Positions 1-12,700 of a stretch of DNA of 64,000 nt are shown here, in pieces. Every line of letters begins with the position of its first letter. The first letter of the stretch is position 1. Source of the stretch: Anadara kagoshimensis (Eukaryota; Mollusca; Bivalvia; Arcoida; Arcidae); the NCBI GenBank assembly GCA_021292105.1, contig CM037867.1, positions 15,762,928 through 15,826,927 of the forward strand, written 5' to 3'. The notes beneath the pieces are model-generated. The model saw nothing but the letters and a program-made list of their open reading frames with translations. It did no database searches and was not told the DNA's origin. A program made the translations under genes and the position numbers.

Positions 1-114
1 AGGTATAGTTCAGAGTTTAATAAATTTTATTTTAGAGTTACAAAATTTATATGGTATAATATGTCTACGTTCCAAACTACACAAAATCAGATTTAATCAA
101 TTGTCATTATAACA

Positions 115-350
115 TTAAAAAGGATCACACCGATCTATATCTAAATCACAATTTCAAAGCAAAGTAACAATCTTGACAAATGAATTTTAACAAATTACTT
201 TCCAGCAACAAATTGGTCGCCCGGAAGGATAAACGCCTCCTGCTTAGCTACCTACATCACTATATTGATAATGAAAGGATTATGGGATACTTGGGATACA
301 GAGGTATATTATGTACCAACAATATTGCCATGGTGGCCCAAACACTTTTT
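115..350 (+). repeat. Dispersed element M, diverged copy
   Basis: Contains the ordered landmarks of element M: CTAAATCACAATTTCAAAGC, AAAGTAACAATCTTGACAAA, a degenerate CCAGCAAC...GCCCGGAAGGATAAAC, CTGCTTAGCTACCTACATCA, GGATTATGGGATACTTGGGA and TACCAACAATATTGCC. These landmarks recur in the same order in introns of the gene to the right. Confidence 0.6.
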
Positions 351-452
351 GAGGATGAGCCCGAGACTTGCAATATACCTAAAACATATGACTTTAACTT
401 AATTGTTTTTAACTTCACTAACTGTATTTGCAGTTATAAATAATGTTGTGTT

Positions 453-631
453 TAAAGTCAAACCTGCCTTAAAGTCACTTATATATAACGGACATATTCT
501 TTAACAGGTCAGTAATTGTTACACAAATCGTGTTTAAATCAGGTAATTCGAACACGTATATGGGAGCCACCTGACCATAGGGTCAATCGTACAGTGTCCC
601 TTGAATGACCTCTATAAACAGGTTTGACAGA
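453..631. mobile_element. TA-flanked inverted-repeat element (type ACAGTCAAACCTG), diverged
   Basis: Ends GTCAAACCTGCCTTAAAG and CTATAAACAGGTTTGAC are inverted to each other. Same family as 14230-14410 and 20740-20918, but internally diverged. Confidence 0.6.
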
Positions 632-644
632 ATTTCTTTTTTTA

Positions 645-743
645 TTAACCTTGTGTACATCCGCCGATAGATAATGTTATGTTGTTTATACTTATCTGAC
701 CCACGTTATTAAGGTCGTCAATGATATATAACTCAAATATAAT
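645..743 (-). CDS. Exon 13: end of MAM domain 3 and probable stop
   Basis: Acceptor TATATTTTCAG, phase 0. Peptide IIFELYIIDDLN, VGQISINNITLSIGGCTQG then TAA. The G.I.I..I.L..G.C ending matches exons 7 and 10. In those exons the equivalent position is a phase-1 donor; here the sequence is CAA G|GTTAAT, so this is either the true last exon (the stop overlaps an AATAAA) or an exon whose weak donor continues to exons left of the window. Confidence 0.72.
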   Translation of the reverse strand: MIFELYIIDDLNNVGQISINNITLSIGGCTQG

Positions 744-3700
744 CTGAAAATATATAAAAAAAATCATATATATATATAAAAAAGAATAAACGAATTTGTA
801 ATGCTTTGATTGACAATAACCATACATCAAAAAACAAAAAAGCAAAAAAAAAAAAAAAAAAAAAAAAAAGCACCAAAACAAATAGTAAATTATATTATTT
901 GATTCATATAAGTATCATGCACGGATTTGTTAATTACTTGTTTTAATACAATTACCTTTAACCTGTTGCAGTTTGGGTAAATTTGGTAATTGTACAGGTC
1001 ATATATGTACTTTATTAAAGAACTGCATATATTTTTGTAGCCCATACAAAGTAAACATACTTATCGATCAAATTGCAAGATATAACTTGGCAAAATTTAA
1101 TAAACATGTTTTGAAAGTAAAAAATAATAATTTCACTATGCCAGGTGACATTGTGACAGAGATCAACATAAGATGATTTTTTAAATGGGGAAAATTCGAA
1201 CTATGGAATTGCAAAGGGTGAATGAATATATATGTACAGCCACACACATTGGACCTGTCTGCTAAGAGGAAAAGTTTAATATTTATTATGGTCCCGTTTG
1301 TAATGATATGGCAGACAGGTGTTCATTGCCCATTGTCTCTGTACATTATGGGGAACCTGCAATGTTTGTGTATTTATTGTAACAATATGCATGTATTAGG
1401 TAGATCGCCTCGTATCTGTTTTCCTAATGACTAAGCAGAGAAGTTAATGTTGTTTGACTACTGTATAGTTGTTTAATTCTGTGGGGATAAAATTTCACGG
1501 TCAGGACACTGGAACTTATTCGCGGGTAAAAAATTCGCGGTGCAGTGGCCAGTGTGAACAATTTTCTGTACGAATTACCTACCGTATATATCCATAGATA
1601 CCTCGGATCTCAGATAAATTTCCCTCTTTATTGAATTCTTGTTATTATTATTTGTAATATTTTTTTATCAAAAGTGAGCAATAAAGTCTTTGAAATTAAA
1701 TAAATAATTAATTAATTAAGGTAAGTATGAGTTTTTCTCTACATACTCAATTGTCATGTGTAATAGAATAGCCTTCGGCAAAGAATCAAATCTTCCCGGT
1801 AACACCTCGCGTGTGTCTTGTTTGTTTAATTATTAACGCCATTCCCCATTCCTTTTTCATTGATATAATCGTCCCATCGTCCATGTTTACCGGTACCTTT
1901 ATATGGTAAACAAGAAAGCGCCGCCATTACAAAAGAGGTAATACGGCACCTTCGTATCTGCCGATACAGAAGTGACAGGATTTGACGATCGCTAATCGCG
2001 ATATAATAAACTTTATTTAAATTTAATTTGCAATTCCAGCGGCATGTTTAGATTTCAAATGCAACAAAATAATGAATACGAATAAACGGAGAAATACAGT
2101 AAGTAAAAGTTTATTGATTGTTACATGAAGATATCCACTTGGTATTTAAATTGGCGCTATTAAGTCAAACCGCGAATATAGCGAAATTAAACCCCAGTGA
2201 ATAAAAGCAACTATACAGTATATATGTGGAAATACAAACCCACCAAAAGAAATTTTACCTCGTTAGTCCGATGTTAAAGTCGTATTTGCCAAATCAATAT
2301 AATTACGTTTATTATACCTTTTGTAAATTTCTCGAAATATGATTGGTTAAGAAGCGGTTGGGTAAATTCAATGTCACCTTCGGATTTCAAAGAATCTTAC
2401 GTCACAGACAGAGTGACATTATCTAAGCAGTTGACATTACGAAAAATGTTACATGCGTAGAAGAACTGAGTATGCGGTTCGAACTCATTCTTCTTCTAAA
2501 GTCGTAATACGCTTTTCTAAAGTAAAGTTAAATATGATTAATATTACAAGCGTCTCACAAGTTGATTACAGACAGTTTTTCTCGAGAACTTCTATCAGGG
2601 AAGCCAGGCATGTGTTTTTCTTGTTTTAATATATTCTAACCTGAAAATCTTCAGTTGACAAAACATTCAAAACATTTAATGTCTTATTATTGTTTCCAAA
2701 GGTAGAATCGTCTAACAATGTTCTCGTTACATTAGTGTTACCATCAACTATCCGAGATATATGTATCTTTTTACCAACAACAGTAGAATTTGATGAATAA
2801 TAAAACTGTAGACAAAACTTTGAAGTTTTCTGTGTGCTTATTACTTTACTAATCAGCCTTGTACCATCATTTCTCTTTAATTTTTTTGGTAATTGTGCAT
2901 AGATGTGTCGCTTTGCTGAAATAAGAAAAAGACACTATAAATAAGTGAACCAAACACAAGCATGAGAAAAAGACACTATAAATAAGTGAACCAAACACAA
3001 GCATGAGAAAAAGACACTATAAATAAGTGAACCAAACACAAGCATAAGAAAAAGACAGTATAAATAAGTGAACCAAACACAAGCATGAGAAAAAGACACT
3101 ATAAATAAGTGAACCAAACACAAGGATGAGAAAAAGACATTATAAATAAGTGAACCAAACACAAAATAAGAAAAAGACATTATGAATAAGTGAACCAAAC
3201 ACAAGGATGAGAAAAAGACACTATAAATAAGTGAACCTAACACAAATATAAAAAAAGACACTATAAATAAGTGAACCAAACACAAATATAAGAAAAAGAC
3301 ACTATAAATAAGTGAACCAAACACAAGCATAAGAAAAAGACAGTATAAATAAGTGAACCAAACACAAGCATAAGAAAAAGCCACTATAAATAAGTGAACC
3401 AAACACAAGCATAAGAAAAAGACACTACAAATAAGTGAACCAAACACAAGCATGAGAAAAAGACGCAATAAATAAGTGAACCAAACACAAGCATGAGAAA
3501 AAGACAGTATAAATAAGTGAACCAAACACAAGCATGAGAAATAGACATTATAAATAAGTGAACCAAACACAAGCATGAGAAAAAGACAGTATAAATAAGT
3601 GAACCAGACAAAAGCATAAGAAAAAGACACTATAAATAAGTGAACCAAACACAAGCATGAGAAAAAGACAGTATAAATAAGTGAACCAAACACAAACACG

Positions 3701-6700
3701 AGAAAAAGACACTATAAATAAGGGAACCAAACACAAGCATGAGAAAAAAAGACACTATAAAAAGTGAACCAAACACAAGCATGAGAAAAATACACTATAA
3801 ATAAGTGAACCAAACACAAGCATGAGAAAAAGACAATATAAATAAGTGAACCAAACATAAGCATGAGAAAAAGACACTATAAATAAGTGAACCAAACACA
3901 AGCATGAGAATAAGACAGTATAAATAAGTGAACCAAACACAAATATAAGAAAAAGACGCTATAAATAAGTGAACCAAACGCAAGCATAAGAAAAAGACAC
4001 TTTAAATAAGCGAACCAAACACAAGCACGAGAAAAATACACTATAAATAAGTGAACCAAACACAAGCATGAGAAAAAGACAGTATAAATAAGTGAACCAA
4101 ACACAAGCATGAGAAAAAGACAGTATAAATAAGTGAACCAAACACAGGCATAAGAAAAAGACACTACAAATAAGTGAACCAAACACAAGCATGAGAAAAA
4201 TACACTACAGATTAGTGAACCAAACACAAACATGAGAAAAAGACACTATAAAAAAGGGAACCAAACACAAGCATCAGAAAAAGATACTATAATTAAATGA
4301 ACCAAACACAAGCATAAGAAAAAGACACTATAAATAAGTGAACCAAACACAAACATGAGAAAAAGACACTATAAAAAAGGGAACCAAACACAAGCATCAG
4401 AAAAAGATACTATAAATAAGTGAACCAAACACAAGCATGAGAAAAAGACACTATAAATAAGTGAACCAAACACAAGGATGAGAAAAAGACATTATAAATA
4501 AGTGAACCAAACACAAATATAAGAAAAAGACATTATGAATAAGTGAACCAAACACAAGGATGAGAAAAAGACACTATAAATAAGTGAACCTAACACAAAT
4601 ATAAGAAAAAGACACTATAAATAAGTGAACCAAACACAAATATAAGAAAAAGACACTATAAATAAGTGAACCAAACACAAGCATAAGAAAAAGACAGTAT
4701 AAATAAGTGAACCAAACACAAGCATAAGAAAAAGCCACTATAAATAAGTGAACCAAACACAAGCATAAGAAAAAGACACTACAAATAAGTGAACCAAACA
4801 CAAGCATGAGAAAAAGACGCAATAAATAAGTGAACCAAACACAAGCATGAGAAAAAGACAGTATAAATAAGTGAACCAAACACAAGCATGAGAAATAGAC
4901 ATTATAAATAAGTGAACCAAACACAAGCATGAGAAAAAGACAGTATAAATAAGTGAACCAGACAAAAGCATAAGAAAAAGACACTATAAATAAGTGAACC
5001 AAACACAAGCATGAGAAAAAGACAGTATAAATAAGTGAACCAAACACAAACACGAGAAAAAGACACTATAAATAAGGGAACCAAACACAAGCATGAGAAA
5101 AAAAGACACTATAAAAAGTGAACCAAACACAAGCATGAGAAAAATACACTATAAATAAGTGAACCAAACACAAGCATGAGAAAAAGACAATATAAATAAG
5201 TGAACCAAACATAAGCATGAGAAAAAGACACTATAAATAAGTGAACCAAACACAAGCATGAGAATAAGACAGTATAAATAAGTGAACCAAACACAAATAT
5301 AAGAAAAAGACGCTATAAATAAGTGAACCAAACGCAAGCATAAGAAAAAGACACTTTAAATAAGCGAACCAAACACAAGCACGAGAAAAATACACTATAA
5401 ATAAGTGAACCAAACACAAGCATGAGAAAAAGACAGTATAAATAAGTGAACCAAACACAAGCATGAGAAAAAGACAGTATAAATAAGTGAACCAAACACA
5501 GGCATAAGAAAAAGACACTACAAATAAGTGAACCAAACACAAGCATGAGAAAAATACACTACAGATTAGTGAACCAAACACAAACATGAGAAAAAGACAC
5601 TATAAAAAAAGGGAACCAAACACAAGCATCAGAAAAAGATACTATAATTAAATGAACCAAACACAAGCATAGAAAAAGACACTATAAATAAGTGAACCAA
5701 ACACAAACATGAGAAAAAGACACTATAAAAAAGGGAAACCAAACACAAGCATCAAAAAGATACTATAATTAAATGAACCAAACACAAGCATTAGAAAAAG
5801 ACACTATAAATAAGTGAACCAAACATAAGCATGAGAAAAAGACACTATAAATAAGTGAACCAAACACAAGCATGAGAAAAAGACAATATAAATAAGTGAA
5901 CCAAACATAAGCATGAGAAAAAGACACTATAAATAAGTGAACCAAACACAAGCATGAGAATAAGACAGTATAAATAAGTGAACCAAACACAAATATAAGA
6001 AAAAGACGCTATAAATAAGTGAACCAAACGCAAGCATAAGAAAAAGACACTTTAAATAAGCGAACCAAACACAAGCACGAGAAAAATACACTATAAATAA
6101 GTGAACCAAACACAAGCATGAGAAAAAGACAGTATAAATAAGTGAACCAAACACAAGCATGAGAAAAAGACAGTATAAATAAGTGAACCAAACACAGGCA
6201 TAAGAAAAAGACACTATAAATAAGTGAACCAAACACAAGCATGAGAAAAATACACTACAGATTAGTGAACCAAACACAAACATGAGAAAAAGACACTATA
6301 AAAAAAGGGAACCAAACACAAGCATCAGAAAAAGATACTATAATTAAATGAACCAAACACAAGCATAAGAAAAAGACACTATAAATAAGTGAACCAAACA
6401 CAAACATGAGAAAAAGACACTATAAAAAAGGGAACCAAACACAAGCATCAGAAAAAGATACTATAATTAAATTAACCAAACACAAGCATTAGAAAAAGAC
6501 ACTATAAATAAGTGAACCAAACACAAGCATGAGAAAAAGACTTTATAAATACGTGAACCAAACGCAAGCATTAGAAAAAGACACTATAAATAAGTGAACC
6601 AAACGCAAGCATTAGAAAAAGACACTATAAAAAAGTGAACCAAACGCAAGCATTAGAAAAAGACACTATAAATAAGTGAACCAAACACAAGCATGAGAAA

Positions 6701-9700
6701 AAGACATTATAAATAAGGTGAACCAAAAACAAGCATGAGAAAAAGACACTATAAATAAGTGAACCAAACACAAGCATAAGAAAAATACACTATAAATAAG
6801 TGAACCAAACACAAGCATGAGAAAAAGACATTATAAATAAGTGAACCAAACACAAACATGAGAAAAAGACAGTATAAATAAGTGAACCAAACACAAACAT
6901 GAGAAAAAACACTACAAATAAGGTAACCAAACACAAGCATCAGAAAAAGATACTATAATTAAATGAACCAAATCCACAAGCATAAGAAAAAGACACTATA
7001 AATAAGTGAACCAAACACAAGTATGAGCAAAAGACATTATAAATAAGTGAACCAAACACAAGCATAAGAAAAAGACACTGCAAATAAGTGAACCAAACAC
7101 AAGCATAAGAAAAAGACACTACAAATAAGTGAACTAAACTATGCTTTCTTAGCTGACCAGTTTAAATAACAAACTGCTATCAAATTTGAAAAAGGAGCCT
7201 TTAAGTGGGTAGATTGGTGTGTCTCAAAATTCAGAGAACGTCTCTGATCAATTTGAATGAAGATATTTGAGTGTGAAACAGGTCATAACTCAAGGAAGAG
7301 TTCAATCCTCGGTGTTCTTTGGATATATATAACCAAACTCTGTTGCTAATACATACTCCCTATAAGTGAAAACAGGTCATAAGCCAGTCGCTTGCCAAAT
7401 TGCTTCTAATTTGTCATTGTGATGGATTCAGTTGTAATTGATGAGAAGATGGAATACGAGTACATATCAAGTCTACCTGATGCATTTTATAATGACATCA
7501 TTAGCTCTATAAAGACAAGAAGTTTCAAAGTGACGCGGTCAAGATGCAAAAACAAAGTCAGTCATTGATCTCAACAACATGTTTCTTTTGTTACCATGGA
7601 CAGCAAGGGTAGTTTGAGCTTACATTGAAATGGGTTCTGTTCTTTTTTCACTTGTGGATGAAAATGGTTGTCATTGAAAAGGCATGAAGTCAGCTTTAGA
7701 CAAATGGCTTTGTGTAGTACATTCATCAAAAACTCTTTAGCACACAATCACAATGATTTACAGATTTTTACCGCATCGCATGCATGATAACATGGCGATA
7801 ACCCATAAGATTCCATAGCATTAATCCAAAATGTTCATTTTGGTTTCCACACTTCAAAGAAAATCTTGTTTTTTTCGACAAATAGCATATCATATCTGCT
7901 AGGTTCCATGACAAAGGAAACAACACAGGAATATGTATGCAATTGTGGATTCGGCCATGATTAATCCTGGTTAACTATGGTATTGTATGTTCTCCAGGCT
8001 GGACAAACAGGTCATAATATCATTTGTGTGCTGATTGACGACACAGGTGTTTTTGTTTTGATAGTGCATTAGGTGTATAAGCATGTATACGATGGGATGA
8101 CGATGTAAAGATTGAGCGATAAGATAAAACAGTTTTGAACCTCAATGCAACTTGCCATGATCTTGGTTCGAGATGTCTTGAACTGCCAGTCATGCATACT
8201 CTTAGTGTCATGGTCTTGGTTTTAGATGTCTTGAACTGCCAGGCATGCATGTTCTAAGTGCCATGATCTTGGTTCGAGATGTCTTGAACTGCCGTCATGC
8301 ATACTCTAAGTGTCATGGTCTTGTTTTGAGATGTCTTGAACTGCCAGGCATGCATGTTCTAAGTGCCATGGTTTTAGTTTGAGATGTCTTGAACTGCCAC
8401 AGTGTTATGGTCTTGGTTTGAGAAGTCTTGAACTGCCAGGCATGCATGTTCTAAGTGTTATGGTCTTGGTTTGAGAAGTCTTGAACTGCCAGGCATGCAT
8501 GTCTAAGTGCCATGGTTTTGGCTTGAGATGTCTTGAACTGCCAGACATGCATGTTGTAAGTGTCATGGTCTTGGCTCCAGATGTCTTGAATTGCCAGGCA
8601 TGAATGCTCCTAGGGACATGATCTTCGTTCTAGATCTCTTGAGCTGCTAGGCATACATGTTCTTAGCGGTTGTGATACACCATCTTATCTTTTTGGAAAA
8701 GGGAATCTATCAGCATTACAAACTCTTCTTCCTCATTTAGTGTATTTAATTGATGTTCTTGTTAACAAAAGGCACAAATAACTTGGTGGCATCTGAACCA
8801 TTCTTTGTTGTTCTAAGTGACTAGCCAGCAGGAAAAACTGTGGCATTTCCTCGCTACATGTCTTCATAAACAACATCAAAGCCTAATAGTTATGACTTTG
8901 TTTCCAACATCATGTTCTGTTGTCTCACCTTAAGTTAATGCTGTGGAAGGGAACCGACAGCAAAGATCTTCCTCAAGAGTGTAAGGTGATAACCGACTTC
9001 GGATTGGAATTCAATGACTAATTTTCATTACAGGTAATAGCTAAAGGGGACCCCGGTACCACCAGAACGTTTTATGTCATGTTTTGTCAATGTAAGACTC
9101 CAAATCATAAGTACAACACACAAGAATATGTTTGCCTTAAGGATATACATCCTGTACATAATTTTGTAACTGTTCTAGAGATAGGGAGTGTTACAAGTTT
9201 CACACCAAATTACCTATTGTTATCCAAGGATGAATAGTTGTTTGACACATATAATCGGTTATTATAGAAATGGTGTTATTTGATGTAAAACTAATGTCTG
9301 AATTGGGTTCCTCATGCCTAAATTCCCCTACAAAGATATATCACAACCTATTATAAATTTGCTTTTGTATAGAATCAGTATTTCAAGATGGTGTCCGTCG
9401 GCCATCTTGAATTTATAGCTTATTGTGCGAGTCAGGTGTATCGTATGTAACAATTAACACCAGAAATGGGTTTCTCATATCTGAACACATCTAAAAGGAT
9501 ATAAAGGATTAAAAGCTATTGGAAGATATTTTATATCGCAGTATGTACTTCAATTCGGCGTTTTGGCGGCCATTTCGGATTTATGTATATTGTGCAAGTT
9601 GTCCAAATTTGCCCAAGGGCAACTTAGTTAGTTTTGTTCAAAGACCCATGAGAAAAACAAAACGGCAAAAAACTTCACAGGAATGAACATTTCTAGGTTC

Positions 9701-12700
9701 ATAAAATGCCTACTCGACTAAGACAGCCGTTTTGAATACAATTCCTCAATGTTACTGCCTGGACCGAAATTGTGAAACCACTCAAGGGATTGAAAAAATA
9801 TCCAAAGTTAAATGTATTGAACCAAATTTAGGAAGTATACCTTATTTTTAAGTATATTGGCTTAATTATCCGTTGTTATTAATTTACAAATTATACTAGA
9901 TTTAATTTTACAGCACTTAACGGCCGTTTCGGAATAACGCTTTTTTGGCCAACCATTATCCAACCAGAATACTGTGGTCATGTGCTTTAGAAGCATATGA
10001 AAGAAACGTGAAACAATGGGGTTCGCCGCCGTACCACGTGATCAATAGCTCTTAACGTTTGTGCGGAACATTTTGGAAAATGTCAACGTTACAAAATACC
10101 GGAATAACGTCTTTTTTACGGGAAAGCGTCACATTGTGCGATTCCATGTCCATTGGAAACAAGCGTTTCACAGACACGTTAGAATGTATCACGTGGTACA
10201 GCGGCGAACCCCATTGGACGTCAATATATTCAGGATAATTTGGGATAAAGAGTCATCGTACAAATGAGTATTTCTCAATTTTGCCATATTTGCCAGCATA
10301 ATTAATTATATGTGGCTAAGGTTGTGAATTGATCTTTCAATATTAATTGATTTATATCCTGTGTTTGACTGAACTCTACAAGTTAAAAAATATAAAAGAC
10401 AATTACTTGTGACAGTGCTCGTTCAAGTTGAGAGCAAAGGGGTTGAATTAATTATAAAATTGATCATTAAGAAAAGGTTTATGATTATGACTGTAACTTT
10501 CGTAACGTTTTTCCTTCTTTTTGATTCCATCACTTGTTTCATTGTACACGTATTTGTTACAAAACGCATTTTTATTGCAAATCATATTTGTCCCATTTAA
10601 TGCAATATTCGAATAATAAAGAAATAAGAAATTTGTAACATACCTGGGTCCTTTTTCCATTTTATAGAAGAATTGGAGTCAACCTTGAAGCCACATAGAT
10701 CGTCTTCCTTCTCAAAGTCGCAGTCAATTATGGTCACTGTAAATGGAGAAAATTATTTAAAATATTTCAAATACTTCCCAGTGTTAATTGTGGCATTTTG
10801 CAAATTATAGTCATTGTAAATGGAACAAAAATATTGTAAACGGGTAATGCGATTTTTTTCTCATACAATTAAAAGTAAAAAAAACCATAGTGTCATAGTC
10901 AAAATACATTGCAATTATTGATAGTTAAAATTATTACGAAAGAATGATTAAATAACATAAAAACAAAGCAAGTGCTACTCAGTGTTCATTGCTGTGTAGT
11001 GACTATCATAGTAAGAGTAAATCAATGCGGTTAATCCGCATTATTTTCGTTTAATTAATCATCAACATAATTTGCAAGTATTGGTAGTTTAAATAAATAA
11101 AAAAGAATATTAAAAAACATAAAAAAACCAAAGCAAGTGTTAGTGTTGTTTATTGCTGTGTAATGCCGATTATAGTAACTGTAAAATAAAACAATTTAAA
11201 ACGGATTAATTTATGTGTGACGGCGTGACCGTTAAGAAAGCCCAGCAGACAAAGTCTATAACAGAGGTTTTTATTCTAATAACAGCATAGCCATGGACAA
11301 AATGCAGATCATTTACTAGGTCAAACCTTTCGAAAAATCTAATCTACTTTTCTATATTTCGTGGGCAAAAACTGAAATAATTCAATGGTTTTAGTTACAG
11401 ACAGTGTACGCATAGTCTCATCTTACACTGTTAACAGTGGTGCGCCAGACAGTGACGGGATCTCTGAAAGAAAAGAATGACTCGCGAGATCATGTTTTGT
11501 TCGTGTTTCAATATGACGACGTATTGCGGGAAAATTCACGTGAATTCGACACGAATTGTTCAACTCACCAGATATACGTATTGTTGTGTTGAATTAATGG
11601 ACTTTTTTGTAATTTGATTGATTTAAGAATTCTATACACACGTTGTCTATAGTAAAAGCTATTAAAAAAAATAAAACACAAAAAAAACCAACAAAACACA
11701 AAACAGGTGTTAGTGATGTTTTTTTTTTACTTTGTAGTGTCTATTATAGTAGTTGCAAAGGGAACAAAATAATTAAAAAAAACAGTTAATCCGAATTATT
11801 CTGGTTTTTATTCAGTTATAGTGTTATTATCGATATAATTTATGGTAGTTTAAATAATTAAGGAAGAATATTAAATAACATTAAAAACACAAGAATAAAA
11901 CAAAATGAGTGTTACTCAGTGTTTATTGCTGTGTAGCGCCAATTACAGTCAGTGTAAATGGAAGAAAAATATTTAAAATGGATTCTCCGATTTATCCTTA
12001 TATATATTTAATGTCTAGTGTAATTAATAAACAATGCATCGTGCCGATTTAAATTGCGAGTATTTGCAGGTTCAAGTACTGTAAACGTATTTAATTTCGC
12101 GTGTATTTATTTTCGCGATATAGAAAATTTAGACATATTCGAGTAGTTAAATTTTTGCGTATTTAAGATGTGCACCATAACATAATAAGCATAATATTAT
12201 TTTCGCTTGGTATTAATTTTCGCGCAAAACAAACGACCGCGAAATAAGCGAAAATTAGTACACCGCGAAAATATATACGTTTTCAGTATTAAGAAAAAGA
12301 TTAAATAGTATGATTAAAAAGAAATAAGGAAGTGTTACTCAGTATTGATCATGAGGATTTACTGGTCAGCTAAGATCACTAATGTGGAGCTCTATAAAAA
12401 AGCAAACACAGACGATATGAGAACAGTTCTGGCAAGATAAAATGGATAGGCCATGTGCTAAGATAGCCAGCTAAATAATGTCACTAGAGTTGCTCTCAGA
12501 TGGACGCCTGAAGGAAAAAGGAAGCAAGACAGACCCAAAACACCTGGAGGAGGATTGCGGAGAAAGAAATAAAGGTACATCAAATAACTTGGGGAGAACT
12601 GGAGAAGATGGCACAAGACAGAGACAGGTGGAAAACTCTAGCCCTTGTCCTTTGCGCTCCCGGGCGTAATAAGGACTAGGTAGGTAGGTAGGTACTCAGT

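Noticed and set aside
2935-6283. Hydrophobic repeat frames (FGSLIYSVFF type) on the minus strand of the 41-bp array, resembling membrane proteins
   Set aside because: They arise from a stop-free 41-bp satellite with overlapping frames and lie inside an intron of the MAM gene.
7421-7570. Short open frame starting MDSVVIDEKMEYEY in intron 11
   Set aside because: About 50 codons, no recognised family, no splice or repeat support.
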